Shown: positions 1 to 8,044 of the stretch, piece after piece
Layout of the letters: every line of letters begins with the position of its first letter
Position numbering within the stretch: the first letter of the stretch is position 1
Source of the DNA: Streptomyces tuirus
GTDB taxonomy: Bacteria; Actinomycetota; Actinomycetes; Streptomycetales; Streptomycetaceae
NCBI RefSeq assembly: GCF_014701095.1
Contig: NZ_AP023439.1
Coordinates: 5,010,001-5,074,000, forward strand
DNA length: 64,000 nt
Direction of reading: 5' to 3'
Notes under the pieces: generated by a model
Told to the model about the DNA's origin: nothing
The model's database searches: none
Seen by the model: the letters and a program-made list of their open reading frames with translations, nothing else
Program-made: the position numbers and the translations under genes

Positions 1-950
1 AACTGCCCGGGGTCACCCTGACGGTCCGGTCGAGACCACCCGCGCGCGAGGGGCTGCCGCCCGCGCTGTACGTGCACGGGCTCGGCGGTTCCTCGCAGAA
101 CTGGTCGGCACTGATGGCGCTGCTGGACGGTGACGTCGACGGTGAGGCCCTCGACCTGCCGGGCTTCGGCGACTCCCCGCCACCGGACGACGGCAACTAC
201 TCCGTCACGGGGCACGCGCGCGCGGTGATCCGTTTCCTCGACGCCTCCGGCCGTGGTCCCGTGCACCTGTTCGGGAACTCCCTCGGTGGCGCCGTCACCA
301 CCCGTGTCGCCGCGGTTCGGCCCGATCTGGTCCGTACGCTCACGCTTGTGTCGCCCGCTCTGCCGGAAATCCGAGTGCAGCGCGCCGCCGTGCCCACGGG
401 GCTGCTGGCGGTGCCGGGTGTCGCCCTGCTCTTCACGCGGCTCACCCGGGAGTGGACGGCGGAGCAGCGGGTCCGCGGCGTGATGGCGCTCTGTTACGGG
501 GATCCCGGGCGGGTGACGCCGGAAGGATTCCGCAACGCCGTGCAGGAGATGGAGCGGCGGCTGCGGCTGCCGTACTTCTGGGACGCGATGGCGCGCTCCG
601 CGCGCGGGATCGTCAACGCCTACACGCTGGGCGGCCAGCAGGGGCTGTGGCGTCAGGCCGAACGGGTTCTGGCGCCGACCCTCCTCGTCTACGGAGGCCG
701 TGACCAGCTCGTCGGCTTCCGTATGGCCCAGAAGGCGGCCCGGGCCTTCCGTGACTCCCGGCTGGTGACGTTGCCCGATGCGGGTCACGTGGCGATGATG
801 GAGTACCCGGAGACCGTGGCCATGGCGTTTCGCGAACTCCTCGAAGATGCGGGAGAGTTGGGCGCGCAGCGAGCGAAGCGGGCCGACCGGGCGAGAGCCG
901 GGGGCGACGCCTTCGACGAAGAAGGCACCGACGAGAGCATGGGGGGCTGA
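1..950 (+). CDS. Alpha/beta hydrolase, 5' end outside window
   Basis: The frame is open from base 3 without a start codon, so the gene enters from the left and only its C-terminal ~315 residues are visible. The fold is clear: an oxyanion-loop HGLGG at about base 75, a nucleophile elbow GNSLGG near base 273, the acid in GGRDQ near base 705 and the histidine in DAGHV near base 778. This is the Ser-Asp-His triad of the alpha/beta hydrolase superfamily. A GTG at 72 lies inside the oxyanion-loop strand and cannot be the true start. The last ~30 residues are charged and disordered. The stop is 8 nt before the next gene, so the two are probably co-transcribed. The substrate cannot be told from sequence. 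Confidence 0.85.
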   Translation, partial: LPGVTLTVRSRPPAREGLPPALYVHGLGGSSQNWSALMALLDGDVDGEALDLPGFGDSPPPDDGNYSVTGHARAVIRFLDASGRGPVHLFGNSLGGAVTTRVAAVRPDLVRTLTLVSPALPEIRVQRAAVPTGLLAVPGVALLFTRLTREWTAEQRVRGVMALCYGDPGRVTPEGFRNAVQEMERRLRLPYFWDAMARSARGIVNAYTLGGQQGLWRQAERVLAPTLLVYGGRDQLVGFRMAQKAARAFRDSRLVTLPDAGHVAMMEYPETVAMAFRELLEDAGELGAQRAKRADRARAGGDAFDEEGTDESMGG

Positions 951-958
951 GGCGCGAC

Positions 959-2719
959 GTGGGACGCCACAGCCGCCGCGGGCCGGTCGCCAAGGGCGAC
1001 AGCGCGGACACAGCAGCAGTACGGGCCGGCCGGACCGGTGCCGCGCAGGGGCAGAGGCCGGGCCAGGGCCAGGGCCAGCCACCCGAGGCCCGCCGGGAAG
1101 CCCGGACCGCACCACCGGGCGCGCCGCAGGGTGGCTGGCCGCCGCCAGGAGAGCGCCGCGTGCCGGGGCCGCGGCCCGCATCCATGGACGGCAGCCTGCC
1201 GCACGGCACGCCGCCGCACGGCATGCCGCGCCTGCCCGACGGCTGGCACCCTGACGGCACACCGGCGCAGGGCGTTCCGCGCCTGCCCGACGGGACTCCG
1301 GCACGCGGTGGGCCGAGGCTGCCTGACGGGACTCCGGCGCCGGGCGTTCCCCGGATGGCCGACGGGACTCCGGCGTGGGGCGTTCCGCGGTTCCCGGACG
1401 GAACTCCGGCACGGGGCGTTCCGAGGCCGGCCGACGGAAGTCCGCAACGCGGCGTTCCGCGCTTCCCGGACGGGACTCCCGCGCAGGGCGTTCCCCGGCT
1501 GCCGGACGGTACCCCCGCGCACGGCACGCCCCGGGTTCCCGGGGGCACGCCGCCGCACGGTGTGCCGAGGCTGCCCGACGGGACTCCCGCGCACGGCTTT
1601 CCGCACGCGCGTGGCGCCCATCCCGAGCAGCGGGAAGCCGGGGGCGGCTGGGGTGAGTTGAGGGGGAGTGGCGGGGGGCCCGCCGGTGTCGGTGTTCCCA
1701 TACCGCGGCAGCGCCGGGCCTCCGTGCCCGGGCCGCGGCAGGACTACCTCGACGCCTTCCACGAGGAGGACGACGTCTTCGCGCCCCGTACGCCCGCCTC
1801 CGCGCACGCCGCGGACGCCTACGCCTCCGTCGCGGACTGGACCGTCGGCACCCCGGCCGACTCCGGGTCCGGCGGCCACGACGAGGCGGGGCCCACCGGT
1901 ACGCCCGTTCCGGGCAGGGGCGGCAAGGGCCGCGCCTTCACCGGTATCGCGGCCGCGGCCGTCACCACCGTGCTGGCCGTCATCGTCGCCGGCCAGGTCG
2001 CCGACGACCCCGGCGGCGCCGGCGTGCAGTCCCAGTCCGCCCCCGACCGGGCCCGTGACCTCCCGGGCGGTGCGTCCCGCGCGGACGGCCGGGCGCCCGC
2101 TCCCGAGGTCAAGCCCCTGACGTACGACGAGAAGATGGGCCGGATCTACCCGCTCGGAGCCGAACTCACGGGATCCGGGAAGTTCGACGCCGTTCCCGGC
2201 ATCGCCAAGGCACCGGGCGCCGGGCAGAAGTTCACCTACCGCGTGGACGTGGAGCAGGGGCTCGGGCTGGACGGCGCGCTGTTCGCCGAGGCCGTGCAGA
2301 AGACGCTCAACGACCAGCGCAGCTGGGCCCACAACGGCGCGCGCACCTTCGAGCGCATCCACTCCGGCGAGCCCGACTTCGTGATCACGCTCGCCAGCCC
2401 CGGCACGACCGCCGACTGGTGCGCCAAGTCGGGCCTGGACACCACCGAGGACAACGTCTCGTGCGACTCGGCCGCGACCGAGCGCGTGATGATCAACGCC
2501 TACCGGTGGGCGCAGGGCTCGGAGACCTACGACGACGCCGAGATCCACGCCTACCGGCAGATGCTGATCAACCACGAGGTCGGCCACCGCCTCGGCTACG
2601 GCCACGTCACCTGCGACAAGGACGGCGACCTCGCACCGGTCATGCAGCAGCAGACCAAGTTCCTCGACCACGACGGCATCCACTGCCGCGCCAACGCCTG
2701 GCCCTACCCCGGGAGTTGA
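959..2719 (+). CDS. DUF3152 membrane-anchored zincin-like protein
   Basis: 586 residues from GTG 959. The first ~325 residues are predicted disordered and rich in Pro, Gly and Asp, with a 12-residue tandem repeat at ~85-215. One membrane segment follows at ~326-346, starting AFTGIAAAAV. The C-terminal ~200 residues match the actinobacterial DUF3152 family and should lie outside the membrane. Near residue 539 it carries HEVGHRLGYGH, a full HExxHxxGxxH metzincin-type zinc motif, with a Met 20-25 residues later (PVMQQQT) where metzincins have a Met-turn. Four cysteines in this domain (WCAK, VSCD, VTCD, IHCRA) could form two disulfides. M. tuberculosis has a DUF3152 gene next to moeZ (Rv3207c/Rv3206c), a comparable neighbourhood. 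Protease activity is inferred from the motif only. Confidence 0.85.
   Translation: MGRHSRRGPVAKGDSADTAAVRAGRTGAAQGQRPGQGQGQPPEARREARTAPPGAPQGGWPPPGERRVPGPRPASMDGSLPHGTPPHGMPRLPDGWHPDGTPAQGVPRLPDGTPARGGPRLPDGTPAPGVPRMADGTPAWGVPRFPDGTPARGVPRPADGSPQRGVPRFPDGTPAQGVPRLPDGTPAHGTPRVPGGTPPHGVPRLPDGTPAHGFPHARGAHPEQREAGGGWGELRGSGGGPAGVGVPIPRQRRASVPGPRQDYLDAFHEEDDVFAPRTPASAHAADAYASVADWTVGTPADSGSGGHDEAGPTGTPVPGRGGKGRAFTGIAAAAVTTVLAVIVAGQVADDPGGAGVQSQSAPDRARDLPGGASRADGRAPAPEVKPLTYDEKMGRIYPLGAELTGSGKFDAVPGIAKAPGAGQKFTYRVDVEQGLGLDGALFAEAVQKTLNDQRSWAHNGARTFERIHSGEPDFVITLASPGTTADWCAKSGLDTTEDNVSCDSAATERVMINAYRWAQGSETYDDAEIHAYRQMLINHEVGHRLGYGHVTCDKDGDLAPVMQQQTKFLDHDGIHCRANAWPYPGS
1230..1610 (+). repeat. 36-bp in-frame coding repeat, ~10 copies
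   Basis: Degenerate 36-bp tandem unit encoding a 12-residue period of the form LPDGTPAxGVPR. The DNA core is GACGGGACTCCGGC. Ten or so copies lie head to tail inside the disordered N-terminal region of the DUF3152 protein. All copies keep the frame. Confidence 0.85.
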
Positions 2720-2751
2720 CAGGCGTCACCGCAGGTGTGGCGGCGCGCGCG

Positions 2752-2780
2752 TTGACATGCTCGGAAAGTTGGTTCATATT
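2752..2780 (+). promoter_or_regulatory. Consensus housekeeping promoter, leaderless
   Basis: TTGACA at 2752-2757, a 17-bp spacer and CATATT at 2775-2780. This is near-perfect sigma-70-type and unusual in such GC-rich DNA. The ATG of the following short ORF begins only 7 nt after the -10 element, so the transcript should be leaderless. Confidence 0.75.
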
Positions 2781-2787
2781 TCTGGGC

Positions 2788-2880
2788 ATGTCGTCCCGTC
2801 ACGTCTCCGTTCGCGCCGCCATCGAGCTGGCGCTCATCGGCGTGACCCCGCTCTGCGTGGCCGACATTCACTGTTGCTGA
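2788..2880 (+). CDS. Cys-rich leaderless leader peptide
   Basis: 30-codon ORF starting SSRHVSV after the Met and ending CVADIHCC before TGA. It has three cysteines in the last eight residues, two of them adjacent to the stop. The ATG is placed where transcription should begin, so it is probably translated as a leaderless message. Actinobacteria use leaderless polycysteine ORFs as cysteine-responsive attenuators, and short Streptomyces leader peptides with an SRHV-like start commonly precede sulfur or peptide uptake operons. A small hairpin follows the stop (2913-2929). Downstream lies only a truncated peptide-transporter ATPase, so the peptide looks like the surviving control element of a decayed operon. 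Confidence 0.55.
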   Translation: MSSRHVSVRAAIELALIGVTPLCVADIHCC

Positions 2881-2912
2881 CGCCCGCCCCAGGCGCGCGT
2901 CGCTGACCCTCC

Positions 2913-2936
2913 CCGTGACTCCGTCACGGCTCTTTC
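2913..2936 (+). terminator. Short hairpin plus T-rich tract (possible attenuator)
   Basis: CCGTGAC-TCC-GTCACGG (7-bp perfect stem, 3-nt loop) followed by CTCTTTC, 32 nt after the stop of the Cys-rich leader peptide. The position suits transcription attenuation, but the stem is short. Confidence 0.35.
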
Positions 2937-3011
2937 GACGACCCGGCGCCGGGCAGACGCCTGTCTTCATCCGTCTCACCCTTCGTCATCTCGTCTCGGT
3001 ATCCGAGATCT

Positions 3012-3123
3012 GTGATCCGCGGTCCGTAGTCCGCGGTCCGTAGTCCGCGGTCCGTGATCCGCAGTCCGCGATCCGCGGTCCGTGATTCCTGATCCGTGTG
3101 TCCTGATCCGTGTGTCCTGATCC
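3012..3123. repeat. Simple tandem repeats of TCCGCGGTCCGTAG-like units
   Basis: About 110 bp of imperfect 10-14-bp direct repeats: variants of GTAGTCCGCGGTCC, then GATCCGTGTGTCCT twice. The array ends exactly where homology to a peptide-transporter ATPase begins (about 3124). Confidence 0.75.
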
Positions 3124-4438
3124 GTCTCCCTCGACCCGTACTACGCGATCGGCGACAGTTCGCCGAGGTGTACCGGTGCACGCGCGCGTGTCCCGGCGGG
3201 CGGCACGCGCGCGTGCCGTGGAGGTCCTGGACCGGGTGGGCATCCCGGACGCGGCCCGGCGGTCCCGGTCCCGGCCGCACGAGTTCAGCGGCGGCATGCG
3301 CCAGCGCGCCCTGATCGCCATGGCGCTCGCGTGCGAGCCCCGGCTGCTGATCGCCGACGAGCCGACGACCGCCCTGGACGTCACCGTCCAGGCCCAGGTC
3401 CTCGACCTGCTGCACACCCTGCGCGAGGAGACCGGCATGGGCCTGCTGTTCGTCACGCACGACGTGGGCGTCGCCGCCGAGAGCGTCGACGAGGTGCTGG
3501 TGATGCGGCACGGCCGGGCGGTCGAGCACGGCCCGGTCGCCGGCGTGCTGGGCGCACCGGCCGAGCCGTACACCCGGGAGCTGCTGGCCGCGGTCCCACG
3601 GCTGGACGCACCGCGGAAGGACTCGACGGCCCCCGGGGAGGTCGTCCTTCAGGCGACCGGCCTGCGGCGCGGGTTCGGGCGCGTCCGCCACGGGAAGGCG
3701 GCGGTCACGGCCGTGGACGACGTGTCGCTGACCCTGCGCCGCGGCGAGACCCTCGAGATCGTCGGCGAGAGCGGCAGCGGCAAGACGACCCTCGGGCGCA
3801 TGCTCGTCGGGCTGCTGGCGCCGACGGCCGGATTGCTGGTCTTCGAGGGCCGCCCGCACACCGGGGTGAACCCGGCCGTGCAGATGGTCTTCCAGGACCC
3901 CGTCTCCTCCCTCAACCCCCGCCGCAGCGTGGGCGAGTCCATCGCCGACCCCCTGCGCGCCCGAGGTGAACGGCAGGAGGGGCGCATCCGGGAGCGCGTG
4001 GAGGAACTGCTGGAGCGCGTGGGGCTCGAAGCGGGGCATTACGAGCGCTACCCCCATGAGTTCAGCGGCGGGCAGCGCCAGCGCGTCGGCATCGCCCGGG
4101 CACTCGCGGCCGACCCGCGCGTCCTCGTCTGCGACGAGCCGGTCTCGGCCCTCGACGTCACCACCCAGGCGCATGTGGTCGCCCTGCTGGGGGAGTTGCA
4201 GCGCGAACTCGGGCTCGCGCTGGTCTTCGTCGCGCACGACCTGGCCGTCGTCCGCCAGGTCAGCAACCGGGTCGCCGTGATGCGGCGCGGCCGGATCGTC
4301 GAGGTGGGGCCCGCGGAGGACGTGTACGAGACGCCGCGCGACCCGTACACCAGGCAGCTGCTCGCCGCGGTACCGGCACTGGACCCGGAGGCAGCGGCAC
4401 GACGGCGGGCTCGGCGACGGGAGTTGGCGGCGGCGTGA
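3124..4438 (+). pseudogene. Truncated, frameshifted dipeptide/oligopeptide ABC ATPase (DppD-DppF fusion remnant)
   Basis: Intact homologues are ~550-600-residue fusions of two peptide-transporter ATPase domains. Here the first domain has lost its N-terminal part, including Walker A. What remains starts at the Q-loop region SLDPYYAIGD (3127-3156), shifts frame to QFAEVYR (3156-3176) and shifts again to VHARVSRRAARARAVE (from 3176). Signature EFSGGMRQR, Walker B LLIADEPTTALD and the H-loop of domain 1 survive. Domain 2 is complete: GESGSGKTT, VFQDPVSSLNPR, FSGGQRQRVGIARALA, VLVCDEPVSALD, VFVAHD. An open frame runs 3110-4438 and could be miscalled as a 442-residue protein. No binding protein or permease genes are present, so it is read as debris of a deleted Dpp/Opp operon. 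Only domain 2 could still fold. Confidence 0.7.
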
Positions 4439-4694
4439 CGCGGGGGCGCGGTGTCGGGGGTTGGCGGCGGCGTGACGTGGGGGCGCTGCGTAGGGGGTTT
4501 GCTGCGGGGAGGCTCGGCGCTCGCGTTGGGAGTCGGTCGCGGGGAGCGGCGGCGCTCGGCGTCGGGAGTCGGTTGAGGGGAGGCTTGGCGCTCGGCGTCG
4601 GGAGTTGGCGCGGCATGACGATCTGTGTCCGCTTGATCTCCTAGCGCGACAGAACGCGACCCGCACAGGAAAGTTACGACCGTTCACCCCTTTT
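4439..4694. other. Intergenic low-complexity region
   Basis: No convincing gene. GTTGGCGGCGGCGTGACG occurs at the pseudogene end (4423-4440) and again at 4460-4477. GCGCTCGGCGTCGGGAGT-type units recur to about 4612. These look like decayed direct repeats left by the same rearrangements that removed the transporter. The rest is AT-richer than its surroundings and probably contains the promoter of the glycosyltransferase operon. Confidence 0.5.
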
Positions 4695-4728
4695 GGTGGT
4701 GCGACGGACAACCGTCCATCGCACCACC
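4695..4728. promoter_or_regulatory. 15-bp inverted repeat upstream of polysaccharide operon
   Basis: GGTGGTGCGACGGAC-AACC-GTCCATCGCACCACC: 14 of 15 positions pair around a 4-nt loop, 80 nt before the GTG of the glycosyltransferase gene. No T-run follows, so a mRNA 5' structure or an operator is as likely as a terminator. Confidence 0.5.
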
Positions 4729-4807
4729 GCCTTGTCCGCATACGTTCGTCCCGCTGCGAGCCGCCGGGCAACGGCGGCTCCCCATACGGGAGATCGGGGG
4801 TGCACTC

Positions 4808-6529
4808 GTGCGCATCGGACTGCTTACGGAAGGTGGCTATCCGTATGTGAGCGGTGACGCCAGGCTCTGGTGCGACCGGCTGGTACACGGACTCGCCCAG
4901 CACGAGTTCGACGTCTACGCGCTCAGCCGCAGCGAGCACCAGGAGGACGAGGGCTGGATCCCGCTGCCACCGAACGTCCGCCGGGTGCGCACCGCCCCGC
5001 TGTGGATGGCCGAGGACGACGAGGTGGTGCTCGGGCGCCGCGCACGCCGGCGGTTCACCGAGCACTTCGGGGAACTGGCCGCCGTGCTGTGCGGGGTCCC
5101 CGTGGGTGCCTCGGGAGCGGTCAGGAGCCTCTCCGAGGGTGCGCCGGCCTCTGAGGCGGACCGTTTCGCCAACGCCCTGTACGGGCTCGCCGAACTCGCC
5201 CGCGACGAGGGCGGGCTGGCGGGCGCCCTTCGCTCGGAGGCCGCCGTGCGCACCCTCGAACGCGCCTGTCGCGCGCCCGGCGCCCACCGCGCCGCGCGCG
5301 AGGCGCGCGTCCCGGATCTGCTCGCCGTCGCCGCCCATCTGGAACGCGCCCTGCGCCCCCTCTCCCTCGACTGGTACGAGGACGACGGACTCGGCGCGGT
5401 CGACCTCTGCCACGCCGCGTCCGGCGGCACGGCCGTCCTGCCCGGACTGCTGGCCCGGCACTTCACCGGCGTGCCCCTGATGGTCACCGAGTACGGCGTG
5501 CGCCTGCGGACGCACTACCTCACCACCCCGGACGCCCCACCCGCCGTACGGTCGCTGCTGGCCGCCTTCCAGGGGCGGCTCGCGGCCGAGGCCTACGGGC
5601 GGGCCGAGGTCGTCACCGCCGGCAACACCCACACCCGCCGCTGGCAGGAGCGCTGCGGCGCCGACCGCGAGAAGCTCCGCACGGTCTACCCCGGTATGGA
5701 CGCACGGCCCTTCGCGGACGTGGGCGAATCCCCGGACTGCGCCGATCCGGGCACGCTCGTCTGGGTCGGCCGCGTCGAGCCAGCCAAGGATCTGGTCTCG
5801 CTCCTGCACGCCTTCGCGGAGGTCCGCAAGCAGCAGCCGAAGACCCGCCTGCGCATCGTCGGCGCTCCCGGCGGCCCCGAGGGCGCGGCCTACCTCGGGC
5901 ACTGCAGGACACTGGCCGCCCAGCTCTTCCCCGACGAGGCCGCGGGCCCGCACGCCGCCGGCGACAACCCGGTGTCCTTCGAGGAGATCGGCGGCCCCGA
6001 CCTCCCGGTCGCCGCCGACGCCTACGCCTCCGGTGCCGTGACCGTCCTCTCCAGCGTCGTCGAGGGCTTCCCTGTCGGCCTCGCCGAGGCCATGCTCTGC
6101 GGGCGCGCCACGGTGTCGACGGACGTCGGCGCGGTCGTGGAGGTCATCGGCGGCACCGGGCTCGTCGTGCCGGCGCGCAATCCGCGGGCGCTCGCCGAGG
6201 CGTGCGTGGCGCTGCTGCGTGACCCCGAGCGCCGTGCGCGCCTTGGGGCCGCCGCCCGCGCCCGTGCCCTCGAACTGTTCACGGTCGAGCAGAACATCGA
6301 GGCATTTCACGGCATTTACCTGGAGATCGTCTCGCGTGCGCCCGTCCGCCGGGTCGTTCTCGACGGAGCGGGGGAGCCGTTGCCGTTCTCGGTTCCCGCT
6401 GAGGCGCACGTGCCGGTCGGCTGGACCGCTGCCTCACCCCGCCTCGCCGCCCGCGGCGGCCCCGGCTGGGCGACGGGCAGGCCCGTACGCGCCACCACTC
6501 CCGTCCCGGCCCCGGAGGGAGCACGATGA
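4808..6529 (+). CDS. PelF-like GT4 glycosyltransferase (DUF3492)
   Basis: 573 residues from GTG 4808, a start supported by the immediate MRIGLLTEGGYPY beta-strand typical of the family. Residues 1-~290 are the DUF3492 acceptor-side domain seen in PelF. From ~310 follows a GT4/GT-B donor domain with WVGRVEPAKD and the nucleotide-sugar motif EGFPVGLAEAM (near residue 418; the EX7E pair). PelF polymerises UDP-GlcNAc/GalNAc into Pel exopolysaccharide in the cytoplasm, so a UDP-HexNAc substrate is a reasonable inference, not shown. It is the first gene of an operon. Its TGA overlaps the ATG of the next gene (ATGA), giving translational coupling. The C-terminal ~60 residues are a divergent Pro/Ala-rich tail. 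Confidence 0.8.
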   Translation: MRIGLLTEGGYPYVSGDARLWCDRLVHGLAQHEFDVYALSRSEHQEDEGWIPLPPNVRRVRTAPLWMAEDDEVVLGRRARRRFTEHFGELAAVLCGVPVGASGAVRSLSEGAPASEADRFANALYGLAELARDEGGLAGALRSEAAVRTLERACRAPGAHRAAREARVPDLLAVAAHLERALRPLSLDWYEDDGLGAVDLCHAASGGTAVLPGLLARHFTGVPLMVTEYGVRLRTHYLTTPDAPPAVRSLLAAFQGRLAAEAYGRAEVVTAGNTHTRRWQERCGADREKLRTVYPGMDARPFADVGESPDCADPGTLVWVGRVEPAKDLVSLLHAFAEVRKQQPKTRLRIVGAPGGPEGAAYLGHCRTLAAQLFPDEAAGPHAAGDNPVSFEEIGGPDLPVAADAYASGAVTVLSSVVEGFPVGLAEAMLCGRATVSTDVGAVVEVIGGTGLVVPARNPRALAEACVALLRDPERRARLGAAARARALELFTVEQNIEAFHGIYLEIVSRAPVRRVVLDGAGEPLPFSVPAEAHVPVGWTAASPRLAARGGPGWATGRPVRATTPVPAPEGAR

Positions 6530-7920
6530 GCGGCCTGGACGAACTGGACCGACCGGGCACCCCAACCGGCCCTGCCGGCGACGGCACGGGGTCGGGGGAG
6601 CGGGAGTCCGCTGTTGACCTCGCAGGGTCCGGGGAGCCGGAGTCGGCCGCCGACCGCGCAGGGTCTGGGGAGCCGGAGCCCGCCGCCCACCGCCCAGGGC
6701 CTGGGGAGCCGGAGTCCCCTGTTGACCGCGCAGGGTCTGGAAGGCGGGAGTCGGCCGCCGAGCACAGAGGGTCTGGAATGCCGGAGTCGGTCGCCGACCG
6801 CGCCGCCTCCACCCCTCGGCGCGGCGCCGTCGATCCGGTGAAAGCGCTGATGCACCGGCACCGGGAGCTCTGCGAGCGCGCGGTGGACCCCCTCGAGATC
6901 GCCGCCGGACTGGAGGCGCACGGCATCACCGACCGGACCGCCGCCCGCTTCCGGCACCGGGACGTCTTCTCCCTCGCCGAGGAGATGTACGCGCGCGTCT
7001 CCCGGGACGGAGACACGCCCCTGCCCGCCCCGCCCGCCGCTCCCCGCCTGCGCGCCGACTGGGTTCTGCTGACCCTCCTGCCCGGGGCGCTGTGCGCCGC
7101 CGCCATCACCGCCGTGCACCTCACCCACGGGCGGTCGCGTCTGTTCGCGGCGGCAGCCGGGGCCCTCGCCGTGGCCCTGGCCCTCCACGCGGCCTTGCGC
7201 CGGGGGCCTTTTAGCAGGACGGACCGGCCCGGGCCGCGGCCGGACGCAGCCTCCGGCAGGACCACCCCGTGGACCGTGTGGCTCGTCGCCTACTCCCTCC
7301 TCGGCAACGGCCTGCTCGACAACGCGCTCGCCGGAGGCCCCGACGCCCTGCCCACCGGCACGGCCGACGGTCCCTGGCCCCTCACCGCCGCCCCGGTCCT
7401 GGCCCTCGCCCTGGCCTGCGCACCCGCCGCCTGGGCCGCGCACCTCCTCACCGCCCGAGCCCGCCGCAAACTCGCTGCCAGCCGCGGCCTGGAAGACTTC
7501 GCCGCCGCCGTACGCCCCCTCCTGCTCGGCGTCTTCGCCCTGTTCCTGGGCGCCCTGGCAGTCCTGCTCGCCCTCAGCGGCGCGGCCCTCGGCGAGCCCG
7601 CGGCCTACAGCCAGGCCCTCACCCTGGGCGCCCTCCTCTTCCTGGCCCGCCTCCTCACCGCGCACGGCTTCCTCTACGCCCCCGCCGTGGTCCTCACCGC
7701 GGCGGCCACGGTCGAGGCGGCCGCCCTCGCCACGGTCTTCGCCTCCCGCCTCCCGGGTGCCGGCTTCCTGGCCACCCCCGTCCAAACCCTCGTCACCACC
7801 TGGGGCGCCGGCAGCGTCCCCACCCTCACCTGCGGGGCCGCGGCGCTGGCCCTCCTGGTCCACACGACCCGCAAGCTCACCCGGGCCTCGGCCCACGCAC
7901 CGCCGGAGCCCGCGCGATGA
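6526..7920 (+). CDS. Polytopic membrane protein of the polysaccharide operon
   Basis: 464 residues. Residues ~20-95 are a disordered 12-residue tandem repeat. A charged cytoplasmic segment (VKALMHRHRELCERAVDPLE to ~165) follows. From ~180 there are roughly 8-10 hydrophobic segments, beginning WVLLTLLPGALCAAAITAV. A cytoplasmic loop ARRKLAASRGLEDF separates two membrane halves. Not assigned to a family with confidence. Its place directly after a PelF-like transferase suggests a role like PelG, the membrane partner that exports Pel, but it looks shorter in membrane segments than a MATE-type flippase. It starts at the ATG overlapping the previous stop, and its own stop overlaps another ATG. Confidence 0.75.
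   Translation: MSGLDELDRPGTPTGPAGDGTGSGERESAVDLAGSGEPESAADRAGSGEPEPAAHRPGPGEPESPVDRAGSGRRESAAEHRGSGMPESVADRAASTPRRGAVDPVKALMHRHRELCERAVDPLEIAAGLEAHGITDRTAARFRHRDVFSLAEEMYARVSRDGDTPLPAPPAAPRLRADWVLLTLLPGALCAAAITAVHLTHGRSRLFAAAAGALAVALALHAALRRGPFSRTDRPGPRPDAASGRTTPWTVWLVAYSLLGNGLLDNALAGGPDALPTGTADGPWPLTAAPVLALALACAPAAWAAHLLTARARRKLAASRGLEDFAAAVRPLLLGVFALFLGALAVLLALSGAALGEPAAYSQALTLGALLFLARLLTAHGFLYAPAVVLTAAATVEAAALATVFASRLPGAGFLATPVQTLVTTWGAGSVPTLTCGAAALALLVHTTRKLTRASAHAPPEPAR
6589..6804 (+). repeat. 36-bp in-frame coding repeat, 6 copies
   Basis: Six consecutive 36-bp units encoding GSGEPESAADRA-like 12-mers at the N-terminus of the membrane protein. The period is the same as the unrelated repeat in the DUF3152 gene. 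Confidence 0.8.
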
Positions 7921-8000
7921 GCGCATCGGGCCTCGGCGCCACCGCCGCGGGCAGCACCCGCCCCGTCCCTACCTTTCCGCCCCGAGGAGAACCCGCATGA
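7917..8000 (+). CDS. Possible 27-codon coupled micro-ORF
   Basis: ATG overlaps the stop of the membrane-protein gene (ATGA). It reads 27 codons (MSASGLGATAAGS...) and ends TGA at 8000, itself overlapping the next ATG. No recognisable domain. It may be a translated linker that keeps ribosomes moving between cistrons, or the remnant of a deleted gene. Confidence 0.3.
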   Translation: MSASGLGATAAGSTRPVPTFPPRGEPA

Positions 8001-8044
8001 TCACCCACCCAGGAACCCCGGCGACATGGGGAGCCGTGCGATGA
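7997..8044 (+). CDS. Possible 15-codon coupled micro-ORF
   Basis: Has an ideal ribosome-binding site GAGGAG (7984-7989), 7 nt before the ATG, yet encodes only MITHPGTPATWGAVR. Its TGA overlaps the ATG of the epimerase gene (ATGA at 8041-8044). A strong start on so short a frame suggests the 5' stub of a deleted gene or a coupling ORF. Confidence 0.3.
   Translation: MITHPGTPATWGAVR

Noticed and set aside
3110..4438. Annotating the peptide ABC ATPase as an intact 442-residue protein
   Set aside because: The N-terminal ~65 residues of that frame are out of frame with the homologous sequence and Walker A of domain 1 is absent.
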